Shown here: one piece after another, positions 15,083 through 23,676 of the stretch
How the letters are laid out: each line of letters starts with the position of its first letter
Numbering within the stretch: the first letter of the stretch is position 1
Source: Alphaproteobacteria bacterium
GTDB lineage: Bacteria > Pseudomonadota > Alphaproteobacteria > CAAGCB01 > CAG-977
Length of the DNA stretch: 29,261 nt
Direction: 5' to 3'
Assembly: GCA_900768875.1 (NCBI GenBank)
Contig: CAAGEP010000001.1
Span: 1 to 29,261 of the forward strand
Made by a program: the position numbers and the translations under genes
The notes under the pieces: generated by a model
What the model was told of the DNA's origin: nothing
Database searches by the model: none
The model's input: only the letters and a program-made list of their open reading frames with translations

Positions 15083-16932
15083 AACAGCTCCCTTACTTGT
15101 TCAAAGACGGTCTTGCGTTTTTCCCGCTTTTTCGCACGCTTGGCGGCAAGGGACGCTTCCTTTGCGCCGTCAGCCCACCATGTCGTCAGCTGAACGCCTT
15201 TGGTCAAACGGTCGGTCGGATAACCGAACTTGTCCCAAAAAACCAGCCTGTTCGCGGGAACGTGCCAATGCGGCACGACGTACCAATTCCACAACAGCAC
15301 CCTGTCCAAAGCCCGCGTCGCCGCAATCAACTTTTGACGGTCGGGGGCTTCAATGATTTTTTCGATTAAAGCATCGACAGCCGCGTCTTTTATGCCTGCA
15401 TAGTTGCGCGACCCCGCGGAATCCGCCGCCGCCGTTCCCCAAAAATACCGCTGTTCGTTTCCGGGCGAAGTCGATTGCCCCCACACCGACACAATCATAT
15501 CGTAATCAAAGTGCGCCAACCGATTGTTGTATTGCGTCACATCGACGGCGCGCACGGTCGCTTTGATGCCCAGTTTTTGCAGGTTTTTGACATAAGGCAG
15601 GGTAATTCTCTCCCACGCCCCCGCCGACGCGGTATCCAGCAAAATCTCGAAAGCGAACGGCTGTCCTTCCGCGTTTTTCAACACGCCGTTTTGCACCGTC
15701 CAGCCCGCCTGTTCCAGCAAAGAAAACGCACGGCGCATTTGCGGACGCAAAAATCCCGACGCATTCGTTTTCGGCAAATCAAACGGCGTCGTGAACACTT
15801 CGGGCGGCAAAGAATCCTTGAACGGATTAAGCAAAGCCAGCTCGTCCTTGGACGGTTTGCCTTTTGCCGCCAGCTCGGAATTGTCGAAATAGCTTTTCGT
15901 GCGCAAATACTGTCCCGAAAACAGATTTTTGTTCGACCATTCGAAATCGAACATCAAAGCTATCGCTTCGCGCACACGCACGTCGGCAAACAGCGGGCGG
16001 CGCGTGTTGAACACAAAGCCCTGCATTCCAGACGGAAGCCCGTGAAAGAACTCTTTTTTCGCAAAGCCTTGCTTTTCGCCCAAATCCATGTACGCGGTCA
16101 GCCATTTTTTGGCTTCGTTTTCAATGCGCAAATCGTACGCGCCCGCTTTTAACGCTTCGACCGCCACCGTCGCGTCGCGGTAATAATCGTAACGGATTTC
16201 GTCAAAGTTGTAGAATCCTTTGGACACCGCCAAATCCGCCCCCCACCAGTCGGGATTGCGTTCGTAAACGACGAACCGTCCCTGTTCAAACGATTTGATG
16301 CGGTAAGGTCCGCTGCCGACGGGAATTTCCAGCGTCGTCGCCGAAAAGTCTTTCCCTTTCCAAAAATGCGCGGGCAGAACTGGCATTTGACCCAAAATCA
16401 GCGGCAATTCGCGGTTGTCGCCTTTGAACGTAAACAAAACGCGTCCGCCGTCCTGCGCTTCGGCCGTGGCGACATTGCCGTAGTAATAGCGGAACATCGG
16501 CAATCCCTGTTCGCGCAGGACGTTGAACGAAAACACGACATCCTCCGCCGTTACGGGAGTGCCGTCCGAAAATTTTGCTTTCGGATTCAGGGTAAAAGCG
16601 ACCCAAGTCCTGTCTTTGGGCATTTCGATTGTTCGGGCGACCAATCCGTATTCCGAAAACGGTTCGTCCGCGCTTTCGACCGTCAGCGTGTCGTAAATCA
16701 GCGAAATTCCGGCGGCGGGCGTTCCTTTTATCACAAAAGGATTGAACGTGTCGAACGTCCCCGACGCCGCCATTTTCAAAACGCCGCCTTTGGGCGCGTC
16801 GGGATTGACATAAGAGAAATTTTTAAAGTTCTTGCCGTATTTCGGCTGACCGTGCATGGCTATCCCGTTCGCGGGCGCGGCGTTCGCCGACGACGAAAAA
16901 AGCAGCAGCAGACACAGCAGAACGGCTTTCAT
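15079..16932 (-). CDS. yejA: Periplasmic oligopeptide-binding protein (YejA type)
   Basis: Extracytoplasmic solute-binding protein (SBP_bac_5) that delivers peptides to YejBEF. The 617 residues have a Sec signal peptide at 1-18 ('MKAVLLCLLLLFSSSANA', cut before AP). The mature protein opens 'GIAMHGQPKYGKNFKNFSYV', typical of the YejA branch, with 'DGTPVTAEDVVFSFNVLRE' and 'QGFVFNTRRPLFADVRVREAI'. I chose the ATG at 16932; the longer frame to 17151 is an arginine-rich shadow within the phosphatase gene and would bury the signal peptide. ATGA overlap with the upstream gene. Confidence 0.95.
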   Translation of the reverse strand: MKAVLLCLLLLFSSSANAAPANGIAMHGQPKYGKNFKNFSYVNPDAPKGGVLKMAASGTFDTFNPFVIKGTPAAGISLIYDTLTVESADEPFSEYGLVARTIEMPKDRTWVAFTLNPKAKFSDGTPVTAEDVVFSFNVLREQGLPMFRYYYGNVATAEAQDGGRVLFTFKGDNRELPLILGQMPVLPAHFWKGKDFSATTLEIPVGSGPYRIKSFEQGRFVVYERNPDWWGADLAVSKGFYNFDEIRYDYYRDATVAVEALKAGAYDLRIENEAKKWLTAYMDLGEKQGFAKKEFFHGLPSGMQGFVFNTRRPLFADVRVREAIALMFDFEWSNKNLFSGQYLRTKSYFDNSELAAKGKPSKDELALLNPFKDSLPPEVFTTPFDLPKTNASGFLRPQMRRAFSLLEQAGWTVQNGVLKNAEGQPFAFEILLDTASAGAWERITLPYVKNLQKLGIKATVRAVDVTQYNNRLAHFDYDMIVSVWGQSTSPGNEQRYFWGTAAADSAGSRNYAGIKDAAVDALIEKIIEAPDRQKLIAATRALDRVLLWNWYVVPHWHVPANRLVFWDKFGYPTDRLTKGVQLTTWWADGAKEASLAAKRAKKREKRKTVFEQVRELL

Positions 16933-17702
16933 GAATTCAGCGCTTTCAACGCGGCGTCCAGCAATCCCGCGTCGCCCAAAGCCAACACATGCCCGTCCGA
17001 ACGGACATCCAAAGCTTTGCCGTTCCAATCGGTCATCACGCCGCCCGCGCCCGTCACGACGGGAATCAAAGCCGCATAATCGTACAGCTTCATGCCCGCT
17101 TCGCACACCGCGTCGATGCACCCCATCGCCAACAGCCCGTAAGCGTAGCAATCCGCGCTGAACCGTGTTACGGCGGCGGGTTTGGCCAAATTTTCAAAGC
17201 GTCTGTAATCGTCGGGATTTTTGAACATCAGCCGCCCGCCCGTCGAAAACACCGCGCTTTTTTCCAAACCGCCGCATTTGCGCGTATGAATCTCGCGCCC
17301 GTTAAAGCGGCTGGCTTCGCCTTTCGCCCCCGTCCAGCGTTCGCGGATATAAGGCTGATTGATAACGCCGACAACGGGTTCGCCGTTGTGCAGCAAAGCA
17401 ATCAAAGTCCCGAACAGCGGGCTGCCCGTGATAAAGGATTTCGTCCCGTCAATCGGGTCAAGCACCCAAACGAATTCCGCGTTTTCGTTGATAACGCCGA
17501 ATTCTTCGCCCACAATGCCGTGAGAAGGAAACCGTTTTGCGATTAAATCCCGCATTACTTTTTCGCTTTGGCGATCGGCGATTGTAACGGGTGACGTGTC
17601 GCCTTTTTCCTCTACCGTCAGCGGGCGGCGAAAGTACTTCAGCACCTCCGCGCCCGACGCGTCCGCCAGTTCTTCGGCAAAGCCCAAATACGCGTCATAC
17701 AT
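16929..17702 (-). CDS. hisN: Inositol-monophosphatase-family phosphatase, probably histidinol-phosphatase (HisN type)
   Basis: Mg-dependent phosphatase of 257 residues. Metal-site motifs are GEE (65-67), DPIDGT (82-87) and the distal Asp 208 in 'LYDYAALIPVVTGAGG'. The overall pattern ('DPIDGTKSFITGSPLFGTLIAL', 'SADCYAYGLLAMGCIDAV') matches alphaproteobacterial HisN, which makes histidinol from histidinol phosphate. SuhB or CysQ activity cannot be excluded because no histidine genes are nearby. The start overlaps the upstream stop by 8 bases, and the stop overlaps yejA by 4, placing it inside the operon. Confidence 0.82.
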   Translation of the reverse strand: MYDAYLGFAEELADASGAEVLKYFRRPLTVEEKGDTSPVTIADRQSEKVMRDLIAKRFPSHGIVGEEFGVINENAEFVWVLDPIDGTKSFITGSPLFGTLIALLHNGEPVVGVINQPYIRERWTGAKGEASRFNGREIHTRKCGGLEKSAVFSTGGRLMFKNPDDYRRFENLAKPAAVTRFSADCYAYGLLAMGCIDAVCEAGMKLYDYAALIPVVTGAGGVMTDWNGKALDVRSDGHVLALGDAGLLDAALKALNS

Positions 17703-18456
17703 ATTTTTTCATCCACTTCAGCCCTGTTTCGGTCGTCAGGCGCGGCGTGTAGCTGCACCCGATTTTGCCCGCATAGGCGTGCGTTTCAATCACCGAAAAC
17801 AGATAGTCGTAATTCAGTTCGCCGTTGTCGGGTTCGTCATGCAAAGGCGCGCCCGCGACGCGGATATGCCCGATCAGCGGCATCAGCGATTCCAGCGTGT
17901 TGGAAATCCCGCCCTCGGTCGTTTGAGCGTGATAAACGTCATACAGGTACGCGAACGCCTTGTCGTCGTCCAGTTCGTCCAAAATCTGCAGAACTTCCAA
18001 GGTCGAAGCGGGATAAAAGCCCTCGTTTTCCGTCGCGTTTTCAAAGCCGATTAAAATCTGCACTTTTTGAGCTTTGGCTTTCGCTCCCGCGGCGTGCAGA
18101 GCGGACACAAACGCGTCGCGGGCGGTATCGAAGTTTTCTTCGGTCAAAGTCATGCCTTTGACGTACACTTTTTTACATTCGATAAAGTCCGCCACGTCCA
18201 GCAAACGGTCGAAATGCGCCAGAAAATCCTTTTTTGTTTTGGGATTGAACGCCAATTCCGACTGTTCGGCGGGCATGGTCAAAACGGTTGTCTTCAGCCC
18301 GTTGTACGCGCACGCGTCGCCCAGTTCGCCCAGCGGGATTTTCGGGTCAAGCGTAAACTCCGCCGCCGCAAAGCCCGCGTCATACGCGGCTTTAAAGCGT
18401 TCCAAAAACGGACGTTCGGCAAACAAACAATCCAAATCGGCAGAAAAAGCAACCAT
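17695..18456 (-). CDS. Hydroxypyruvate-isomerase-like TIM-barrel protein
   Basis: A 253-residue AP_endonuc_2/xylose-isomerase-like TIM barrel. It follows the Hyi/OtnI pattern closely: 'FSADLDCLFAERPFLERFKAAYDAGFAAAEF', 'YLYDVYHAQTTEGGI', 'IGHIRVAGAPLHDEPDNGELNYDYLF' and 'GCSYTPRLTTETGLKWM'. Hyi interconverts hydroxypyruvate and tartronate semialdehyde. Two glutamates used by characterised members appear changed: 'L-(V/I)-E' reads 'LIG' and 'GCEY' reads 'GCSY', although the Asp/His of 'DVYHAQ' remain. Activity or substrate may therefore differ. It starts immediately after the ELM1-family stop (TGAATG) with GGAGG upstream, and overlaps hisN by 8 bases. Confidence 0.78.
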   Translation of the reverse strand: MVAFSADLDCLFAERPFLERFKAAYDAGFAAAEFTLDPKIPLGELGDACAYNGLKTTVLTMPAEQSELAFNPKTKKDFLAHFDRLLDVADFIECKKVYVKGMTLTEENFDTARDAFVSALHAAGAKAKAQKVQILIGFENATENEGFYPASTLEVLQILDELDDDKAFAYLYDVYHAQTTEGGISNTLESLMPLIGHIRVAGAPLHDEPDNGELNYDYLFSVIETHAYAGKIGCSYTPRLTTETGLKWMKKYV

Positions 18457-19425
18457 TCAAAACCTCCGTTTGATTTCATCAGCCACAACCTGCGCGGCGT
18501 TCAAGGGTTTATGTTCTTTGATATTCATATCGCTGTTCAGCGGCTGGGCATATCCCCCGTTATACAGCTGTTGATGCAGCAACGCGTGTTTTTTCCCGAC
18601 TCCGCCCTGCGGCGCATAAATAAAGACGGGCGCTTTGGCGGCGCAAGCTTCGGAACACATGGAAACGGAATCGCCCGTAACCAGAATGTAGTCCGCGCAC
18701 GCCAGAAATCCGAAGTACGGATTTTCGGCTTGCGTATCGCCCCAACCGTAAAAGTATTTCGGATCGGGCAGCGTGTCGCGCAGGATTTTTTCCTGCTCCG
18801 CCCCCGTGCGCCGCGAAGTCGTTACCAAAAACGACCCGCCGTTGACCGTTTTTGAAAAAGCAATCGCCTTGTCCGCCAGATCTTGCGCCATGGCAGGCGT
18901 GAACGGCTTGTCTTTCGTCGCGCCGCCGACAATCAGCGCGATTCTCGGCGCGGGCAAATCCTTGAACGCATCCGCCCACTTTTCCCGTTCGTTTTTCAGC
19001 CGTTCGGACGTAATTCTGTGCGGCGCGCCGACAACGCGCAAAATGTTCGGACGAACCAGCTTGCACCCGTCGTGTTCGGGCAGAACAACCAAATCGAAAT
19101 CCTTCAGCCCGAAATTCCCCGCGAACATGATTTGAATGATTTTCGTTTTGCCGCCCGACTGTTTTTTCAGCCACCGCAAAACGGGCGCGGCGCGTCTGCC
19201 CGCCGCAATGGCGAAATCGGGAAACGGCGGCTTCAGCCGTTCGACGGACGCTTTGTCAATGCCGATTGTCGATGCCCCGCGCAAACAGTTCGGCAGCTTG
19301 ACCCACTTCGTATAGCGGATTTGCTTGATTTCCGTTTCAAAGCCCAGAGCCTCCGCCACGCCCAACGATTGACTGTTGTTTCCCGCACGGTCGTCCGCCA
19401 GCACCCAAATTGTTTTATCGGACAT
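18457..19425 (-). CDS. ELM1-family (DUF1022) protein
   Basis: A 322-residue protein of the 'mitochondrial fission ELM1-like' family, found in alphaproteobacteria and plants. Family features are 'IWVLADDRAGNNSQSLGVAEALG', 'PDFAIAAGRRAAPVLRWLKK', 'LIVGGATKDKPF', 'LVTTSRRTG' and 'DYILVTGDSVSMCSEACAAKAPVFIY'. The fold resembles GT-B glycosyltransferases, and a role in envelope glycan synthesis is a reasonable guess, but the bacterial function is not established. It is the first gene of an eight-gene overlapping run; AAAGGCG lies about 5 bases before the ATG and a candidate promoter lies upstream. Confidence 0.88.
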   Translation of the reverse strand: MSDKTIWVLADDRAGNNSQSLGVAEALGFETEIKQIRYTKWVKLPNCLRGASTIGIDKASVERLKPPFPDFAIAAGRRAAPVLRWLKKQSGGKTKIIQIMFAGNFGLKDFDLVVLPEHDGCKLVRPNILRVVGAPHRITSERLKNEREKWADAFKDLPAPRIALIVGGATKDKPFTPAMAQDLADKAIAFSKTVNGGSFLVTTSRRTGAEQEKILRDTLPDPKYFYGWGDTQAENPYFGFLACADYILVTGDSVSMCSEACAAKAPVFIYAPQGGVGKKHALLHQQLYNGGYAQPLNSDMNIKEHKPLNAAQVVADEIKRRF

Positions 19426-19464
19426 TTTCGCCTTTCGTTAATGAAATCAAAATGAATTTCGGAT

Positions 19465-19493
19465 AGAATACCCAAAATTATTCCGAAAGTCAT
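19465..19493 (-). promoter_or_regulatory. Candidate promoter of the ELM1-yej-fliN operon
   Basis: ATGACT (-35, 19488-19493) and TATTCT (-10, 19465-19470) lie 17 bases apart on the minus strand, 40 bases before the ELM1 start. The -35 is only a partial match. The 73-base divergent spacer must also serve the plus-strand gene at 19499, for which I see no convincing promoter. Confidence 0.4.
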
Positions 19494-19498
19494 CAGCT

Positions 19499-20602
19499 AT
19501 GGTTAAAAGTTTTCTGTTTTCCGCCCTGTTTTTTTGCGCCGCCGCTTTTGCGCCCGCAACGGCACAGGAAACCGCCATGCCCGAAAACTTCGACCCCGAA
19601 GCGGAACGCGCCAAAATCGCGGGCGCGTACATTCCGAATTACCGCGAACTGATGCGCGACATCGTTTTGGCGTTCGGCGACTTTGTCAAAGCGCGCAACG
19701 CCGATTTTCAAATTCTGCTGGACGGCGGGTCGGATTTGCTGACGCGCGGCGTTTGGGAAAACGATCTGGTTGATTTGCACCGCGCGGAATTGGCGGGCGC
19801 GACGAACGACGACGAACGTTTTTTACTCAAGCTGTTTTCGCCCGAACATCCGATAAAGTCGGGCACGCCGAACCGCCGCTTCATTCAGTCCGCCGCGGGC
19901 ATCGTTTTAACCGATCAAATTTGCGGCAAAGCCAAAGGCAAGCCGTCGAAAGCAATTCAAAAGCTGATTGACGAATTCGGACTGAAAGTCGTCGGCATCG
20001 AACACTGCGCGACGAAAGGGCAGAAAAACAACGCCTTGCAAACGCTGTCCGCCAAAGGAATCCCCACATTCGCCGACGTGAAATTTTCGGGCAAATTCGA
20101 CACGCTCGATTCGACGGTGTTTGACGAAAACAACAAAAGCGTCGAATCTTTGGCAAAAGTCAAAAACGTTTTGATTTTGACCGACACGCGCAAATTCGCC
20201 GACAAGGATTTAATGCTGAACGCGCTTGCCAAAACGAATTTCGATTTGCTGATTGTCGATCCGTTTTTCAATTTCAACCGCGCGCTGTCGCGTGAAGACG
20301 TGCGTTCCCTGCAATTCAAGCAAATCGGCACGCGCCGCTTGGTCTACGCCGTTTTGAACGTCGCCGAAGCGCAGGACACCCGCGCTTATTGGGAAACGAC
20401 GTGGAAACTGCGTTCGCCGAAATGGCTGCGCTTTGTTTCCGAAACGAACCCCGCGGGAATTATCGTCGATTACTGGCATCCCGCTTGGAAACGCATTATC
20501 GGAATCTATTTCCGCAGCATTATGGATTTGGGATTCGACGGCGTTGTCTTGCAGGGCTTGGACAACCACAAAATCTATGAAAAAATCATTCCGATTAACT
20601 AA
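19499..20602 (+). CDS. Secreted TM1410/GH114-like protein
   Basis: A 367-residue protein with a Sec signal peptide ('MVKSFLFSALFFCAAAFAPATA', cut before QE). The C-terminal third matches the TM1410-like family related to GH114 endo-alpha-1,4-polygalactosaminidase: 'RRLVYAVLNVAEAQDTRAYW', 'PAGIIVDYWHPAWKRII', 'IMDLGFDGVVLQGLDNHKIYE'. Related proteins usually have 'GFDGV-x-LD' where this has 'VVLQ', so an active-site acid may be lost. The first ~130 residues are not recognisable to me. It is expected in the periplasm, where a role on exopolysaccharide is possible but unproven. The stop overlaps the convergent recJ stop by 4 bases. The ribosome-binding site is poor. Confidence 0.75.
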   Translation: MVKSFLFSALFFCAAAFAPATAQETAMPENFDPEAERAKIAGAYIPNYRELMRDIVLAFGDFVKARNADFQILLDGGSDLLTRGVWENDLVDLHRAELAGATNDDERFLLKLFSPEHPIKSGTPNRRFIQSAAGIVLTDQICGKAKGKPSKAIQKLIDEFGLKVVGIEHCATKGQKNNALQTLSAKGIPTFADVKFSGKFDTLDSTVFDENNKSVESLAKVKNVLILTDTRKFADKDLMLNALAKTNFDLLIVDPFFNFNRALSREDVRSLQFKQIGTRRLVYAVLNVAEAQDTRAYWETTWKLRSPKWLRFVSETNPAGIIVDYWHPAWKRIIGIYFRSIMDLGFDGVVLQGLDNHKIYEKIIPIN

Positions 20603-22371
20603 CTTGCCCGCGCCAAGTCTTCGATAATCAGCTGAACGTTGCCTTCGCCGCGGTAAGTGTCGGGACGCAAGTATCCCGCGACGTGGAACAGCGCGCCTTT
20701 GTGGTTCAGCAAAGACACTCCCAAATCGGAATCCGCCGCGTTGAAAGCAATCGCGCGCAGTCTGGTGCGCCCGTTGCGCCCGACGAACGTGCAGGACACA
20801 TGTCCGCTTCCGACGGGAAAAGCCGACGCGACCGCCACATCCGCCACCGCAAAGCGCGGTTCGGGATTGCCTTCGCCGAACGGCTCCATGCTGGAAACGG
20901 TTTGCACCAAATCCCACGACACCGCGCCGATGTCCACAACGGAATCGATGATGTAATCGTTGGCGGGTTTGTCCACCGTTTTGTGCATCGCGAAATAATC
21001 CGGAATGAACGCTTTGAACTCGTCCAGCTTTTCGGGCATCAGCGAAAATCCCGCCGCCAGAGTGTGACCGCCGCCCGCCGTCAAGATGCCTTTTTCCTTT
21101 GCCGCCAAAATCGCCGCGCCCAAATCGTAGCCCGCGACCGAACGCCCCGACCCGTGGATTTGCACATCCGCGCCGCTCATCACCAAAGCGGGAACGTTGT
21201 AGCGTTCTTTCAGCCGCCCCGCGATAATGCCGATAACGCCCGCGTGCCAGTCTTTGCCGTATGCGAAAATGACTTCCTGCGGTTCGGCGGCGGATTCGAC
21301 CTGTCCGATGGCTTGTTTGTAGATTTCTTCGCACATCTGGCGGCGCAGCGTGTTCAGTTCGTCCAGCTTTGCGGCGATTTCGCGCGCTTCCGCCTCGTCT
21401 TTGGCGCACAACAGCTTCATGCCCAGTCCCGCTCTGCCGATACGGCCGCACGCGTTCAAACGCGGTCCCATCAAATACCCCAAATGAAACGCAGTCGGCG
21501 CGTCTTTGACTTTCGACACTTCACGCAAAACGGACAGCCCTTTGTTGCCGCCGCGCGCCATGCACGACAACCCCGCCTTGACAAACAAGCGGTTCAGCCC
21601 GCGCAGACGCACCACGTCGCACACCGTCCCCAAAGCCACCAAGTCCAGCCATTGCCGCAAATCGGGTTCGGGACGATCGGGCGTATACCAGCCCTGTTCC
21701 CGCAACAGACGGTTGACGGCTATCAGCACCATGAACACAACGCCCACAGCCGCCATGTGACGGCACGGATTGTCCAAAGGCTCGTCCAGCCGCTTGGGGT
21801 TCACGACGGCGCACACGTCGGGCAGAACGACATCGGGTTCGTGGTGGTCGATGACGACGACGTCCGTTCCTTTTGCCGCGTCCAAAGCTTCGAAAGCCGA
21901 CGTGCCGCAGTCAACCGTCACAATCAGCTTCACCCCGTCGGCGATAAAGTCGCGCATCGCTTCGGGCGTGGGACCGTAGCCTTCTTCGCGTTCGGGAATA
22001 CGGGGAGCGACATCGGCGCACCCGACGGCGTTCAAAAAGCGAACCATCAAAGACGTCGAAGTCGCTCCGTCCACGTCGTAATCGCCGAAAACGCCTATTT
22101 TTTCGCCGTTTGTCACGGCTTTGGCGATACGTTCGGACGCCTTGTCCGCGCCTTTTAAAATCAGCGGATCGGGCAAGTTGTTTTTAAAGCTCGGCGTTAA
22201 ATAAAAAGCCACGTTTTCGGGCAGTACGCCCCGCCCCGCCAACAGCCGCGCGACCACTTCGTTCACCGCGCCCGTGCGGACAATCGCCGCCACCGCGTCG
22301 GGATCGGCATCGTTCGCCACCCAGCGTTTGTCGGTCAAAGAGCATTCTACGCCTAAAACAGCCGTTTCCAT
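20599..22371 (-). CDS. recJ: Single-stranded-DNA-specific exonuclease RecJ
   Basis: 5'-3' single-strand exonuclease for recombination and mismatch repair. The 590 residues include DHH-family motifs DYDVDG (97-102), DCG (154-156) and DHH (175-177), then 'MGPRLNACGRIGRAGLG', the DHHA1 segment 'WHAGVIGIIAGRLKERYNVPALVM...GSGRSV' and 'GGGHTLAAGFSL'. A C-terminal OB fold ends the protein. The ATG follows the hom stop directly (TAAATG), so it is second in a hom-recJ pair. Related alphaproteobacterial loci often carry glpX between them; it is absent here. Confidence 0.96.
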   Translation of the reverse strand: METAVLGVECSLTDKRWVANDADPDAVAAIVRTGAVNEVVARLLAGRGVLPENVAFYLTPSFKNNLPDPLILKGADKASERIAKAVTNGEKIGVFGDYDVDGATSTSLMVRFLNAVGCADVAPRIPEREEGYGPTPEAMRDFIADGVKLIVTVDCGTSAFEALDAAKGTDVVVIDHHEPDVVLPDVCAVVNPKRLDEPLDNPCRHMAAVGVVFMVLIAVNRLLREQGWYTPDRPEPDLRQWLDLVALGTVCDVVRLRGLNRLFVKAGLSCMARGGNKGLSVLREVSKVKDAPTAFHLGYLMGPRLNACGRIGRAGLGMKLLCAKDEAEAREIAAKLDELNTLRRQMCEEIYKQAIGQVESAAEPQEVIFAYGKDWHAGVIGIIAGRLKERYNVPALVMSGADVQIHGSGRSVAGYDLGAAILAAKEKGILTAGGGHTLAAGFSLMPEKLDEFKAFIPDYFAMHKTVDKPANDYIIDSVVDIGAVSWDLVQTVSSMEPFGEGNPEPRFAVADVAVASAFPVGSGHVSCTFVGRNGRTRLRAIAFNAADSDLGVSLLNHKGALFHVAGYLRPDTYRGEGNVQLIIEDLARAS

Positions 22372-23664
22372 TTACAGCCTTTCGATTCTAATCAAACAAG
22401 GCTTTTTCAAAACGGCGGACAAATCTTCGATTTTCGCCAAAGCGGCGGTGACGCGCGCTTCTTTCGCGCGGTGCAAAGTCATCATCAGCGGCACCGACCA
22501 TTGTGTTTGCCCGCGCTGAATCATCGACGCGATGGACACCTGTTCGTCGCCCAAGATTTTGGCGATTTGGGCAATGACCCCCGGTTCGTCGCGAACTTCC
22601 AGCCGCAAGTAATACTCGCCTTCGCGTTCGGACAGCGGGACAATCGGCAAAGCTTTGATTTCGTCGTTTTTGACGGTCAGCAAAGGCAGCTTGCGCCCCG
22701 TCGCCGCGTCGGCGATGTCCGACACCACGGCGGACGCCGTCGGTCTTTCGCCCGCGCCGCGCCCGACCAGCATCGAATGTCCGACAAAGTCGCCTTCGGT
22801 AATCACGGCGTTGAACACGCCGTCAACGTGCGCGATTTCCGACGTTTGCGGAATCATGCACGGATAAACGTTCAAGGATACGCCCTGCTCCGACCGCCTG
22901 CCAACACCCAGCAGCTTGATGCGGAATCCCAATTCTTCGGCAAAGGCGATGTCCAAAGCGGAAATATGGCGGATGCCTTCGATGTTCAAAGCGTCAAGGT
23001 TTATCGGCATGCCGAACGCCAGCGCGCCCAGAATGCACGTTTTGTGCGCGGTGTCGATGCCGTCGATGTCAAAGCTCGGATCGGCTTCGGCATAGCCCAG
23101 TTTTTGCGCGTCGGACAGAACTTCGTCGAACGGCTTGCCCGTTTCGCGCATCACCGTCAGGATGTAGTTGCACGTGCCGTTCAGGATTCCGTACACTTCG
23201 GACACTTGATTGCCGACAAAGCCTTCGCGCAAGGATTTGATAATCGGAATTCCGCCCGCGACCGCCGCTTCATAGCCGAAAAACAACCCTTTTTCTTCGG
23301 TCAGTTTCGCCAGTTCGTTGCCGTGGTGGGCAATCATCGCTTTGTTCGCCGTAACGAAAGCCTTGCCCTGCTTCAACGACTCCAAGCACACTTGGTAAGC
23401 AATGCCGTTCGCACCGCCGATAAGCTCGACCACCAAATCGGCATCGGCTTTGCGCACCATTTCCAAAGCGTCCTTGTAATAGTCCGCTTCACCCAGCAAT
23501 CCCAATTCCAGCAATTTTTGCTGATTCAAGTCGGAAACCGCCGTCAGTTTGATTTTTCTGCCCGTGCGTTTTTCCAACAAATCGCTTTGTTCGCGCAACA
23601 GCTTGACCACACCGCCGCCGACCGTTCCCAATCCCGCCAAAGCGACTTTAAAAATTTCCGTCAT
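22372..23664 (-). CDS. hom: Homoserine dehydrogenase
   Basis: Reduces aspartate semialdehyde to homoserine, on the way to threonine and methionine. The 430 residues begin with the NAD(P) motif 'VALAGLGTVGGGVVKLL'. The catalytic domain has 'GTCNYILTVMRETGKPFDEVL', 'AQKLGYAEADPSFDIDGIDTAHK' and 'DIAFAEELGFRIKLLG'. A C-terminal ACT domain ('YYLRLEVRDEPGVIAQIAKILG') indicates feedback control by an amino acid, usually threonine. A strong AAGGAG lies 9 bases upstream, overlapping the 3' end of the lipoprotein gene 12 bases away. It is the monofunctional type, with no aspartokinase domain. Confidence 0.97.
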   Translation of the reverse strand: MTEIFKVALAGLGTVGGGVVKLLREQSDLLEKRTGRKIKLTAVSDLNQQKLLELGLLGEADYYKDALEMVRKADADLVVELIGGANGIAYQVCLESLKQGKAFVTANKAMIAHHGNELAKLTEEKGLFFGYEAAVAGGIPIIKSLREGFVGNQVSEVYGILNGTCNYILTVMRETGKPFDEVLSDAQKLGYAEADPSFDIDGIDTAHKTCILGALAFGMPINLDALNIEGIRHISALDIAFAEELGFRIKLLGVGRRSEQGVSLNVYPCMIPQTSEIAHVDGVFNAVITEGDFVGHSMLVGRGAGERPTASAVVSDIADAATGRKLPLLTVKNDEIKALPIVPLSEREGEYYLRLEVRDEPGVIAQIAKILGDEQVSIASMIQRGQTQWSVPLMMTLHRAKEARVTAALAKIEDLSAVLKKPCLIRIERL

Positions 23665-23676
23665 CAGGACTACTCC

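Noticed and set aside
16933..17151. N-terminal extension of yejA
   Set aside because: It lies inside the phosphatase gene in another frame, is arginine-rich, and would place the obvious signal peptide at residue 74.
20683..22158. 491-codon plus-strand frame
   Set aside because: Antisense to recJ, with a His/Arg/Gln-rich product and no motif.
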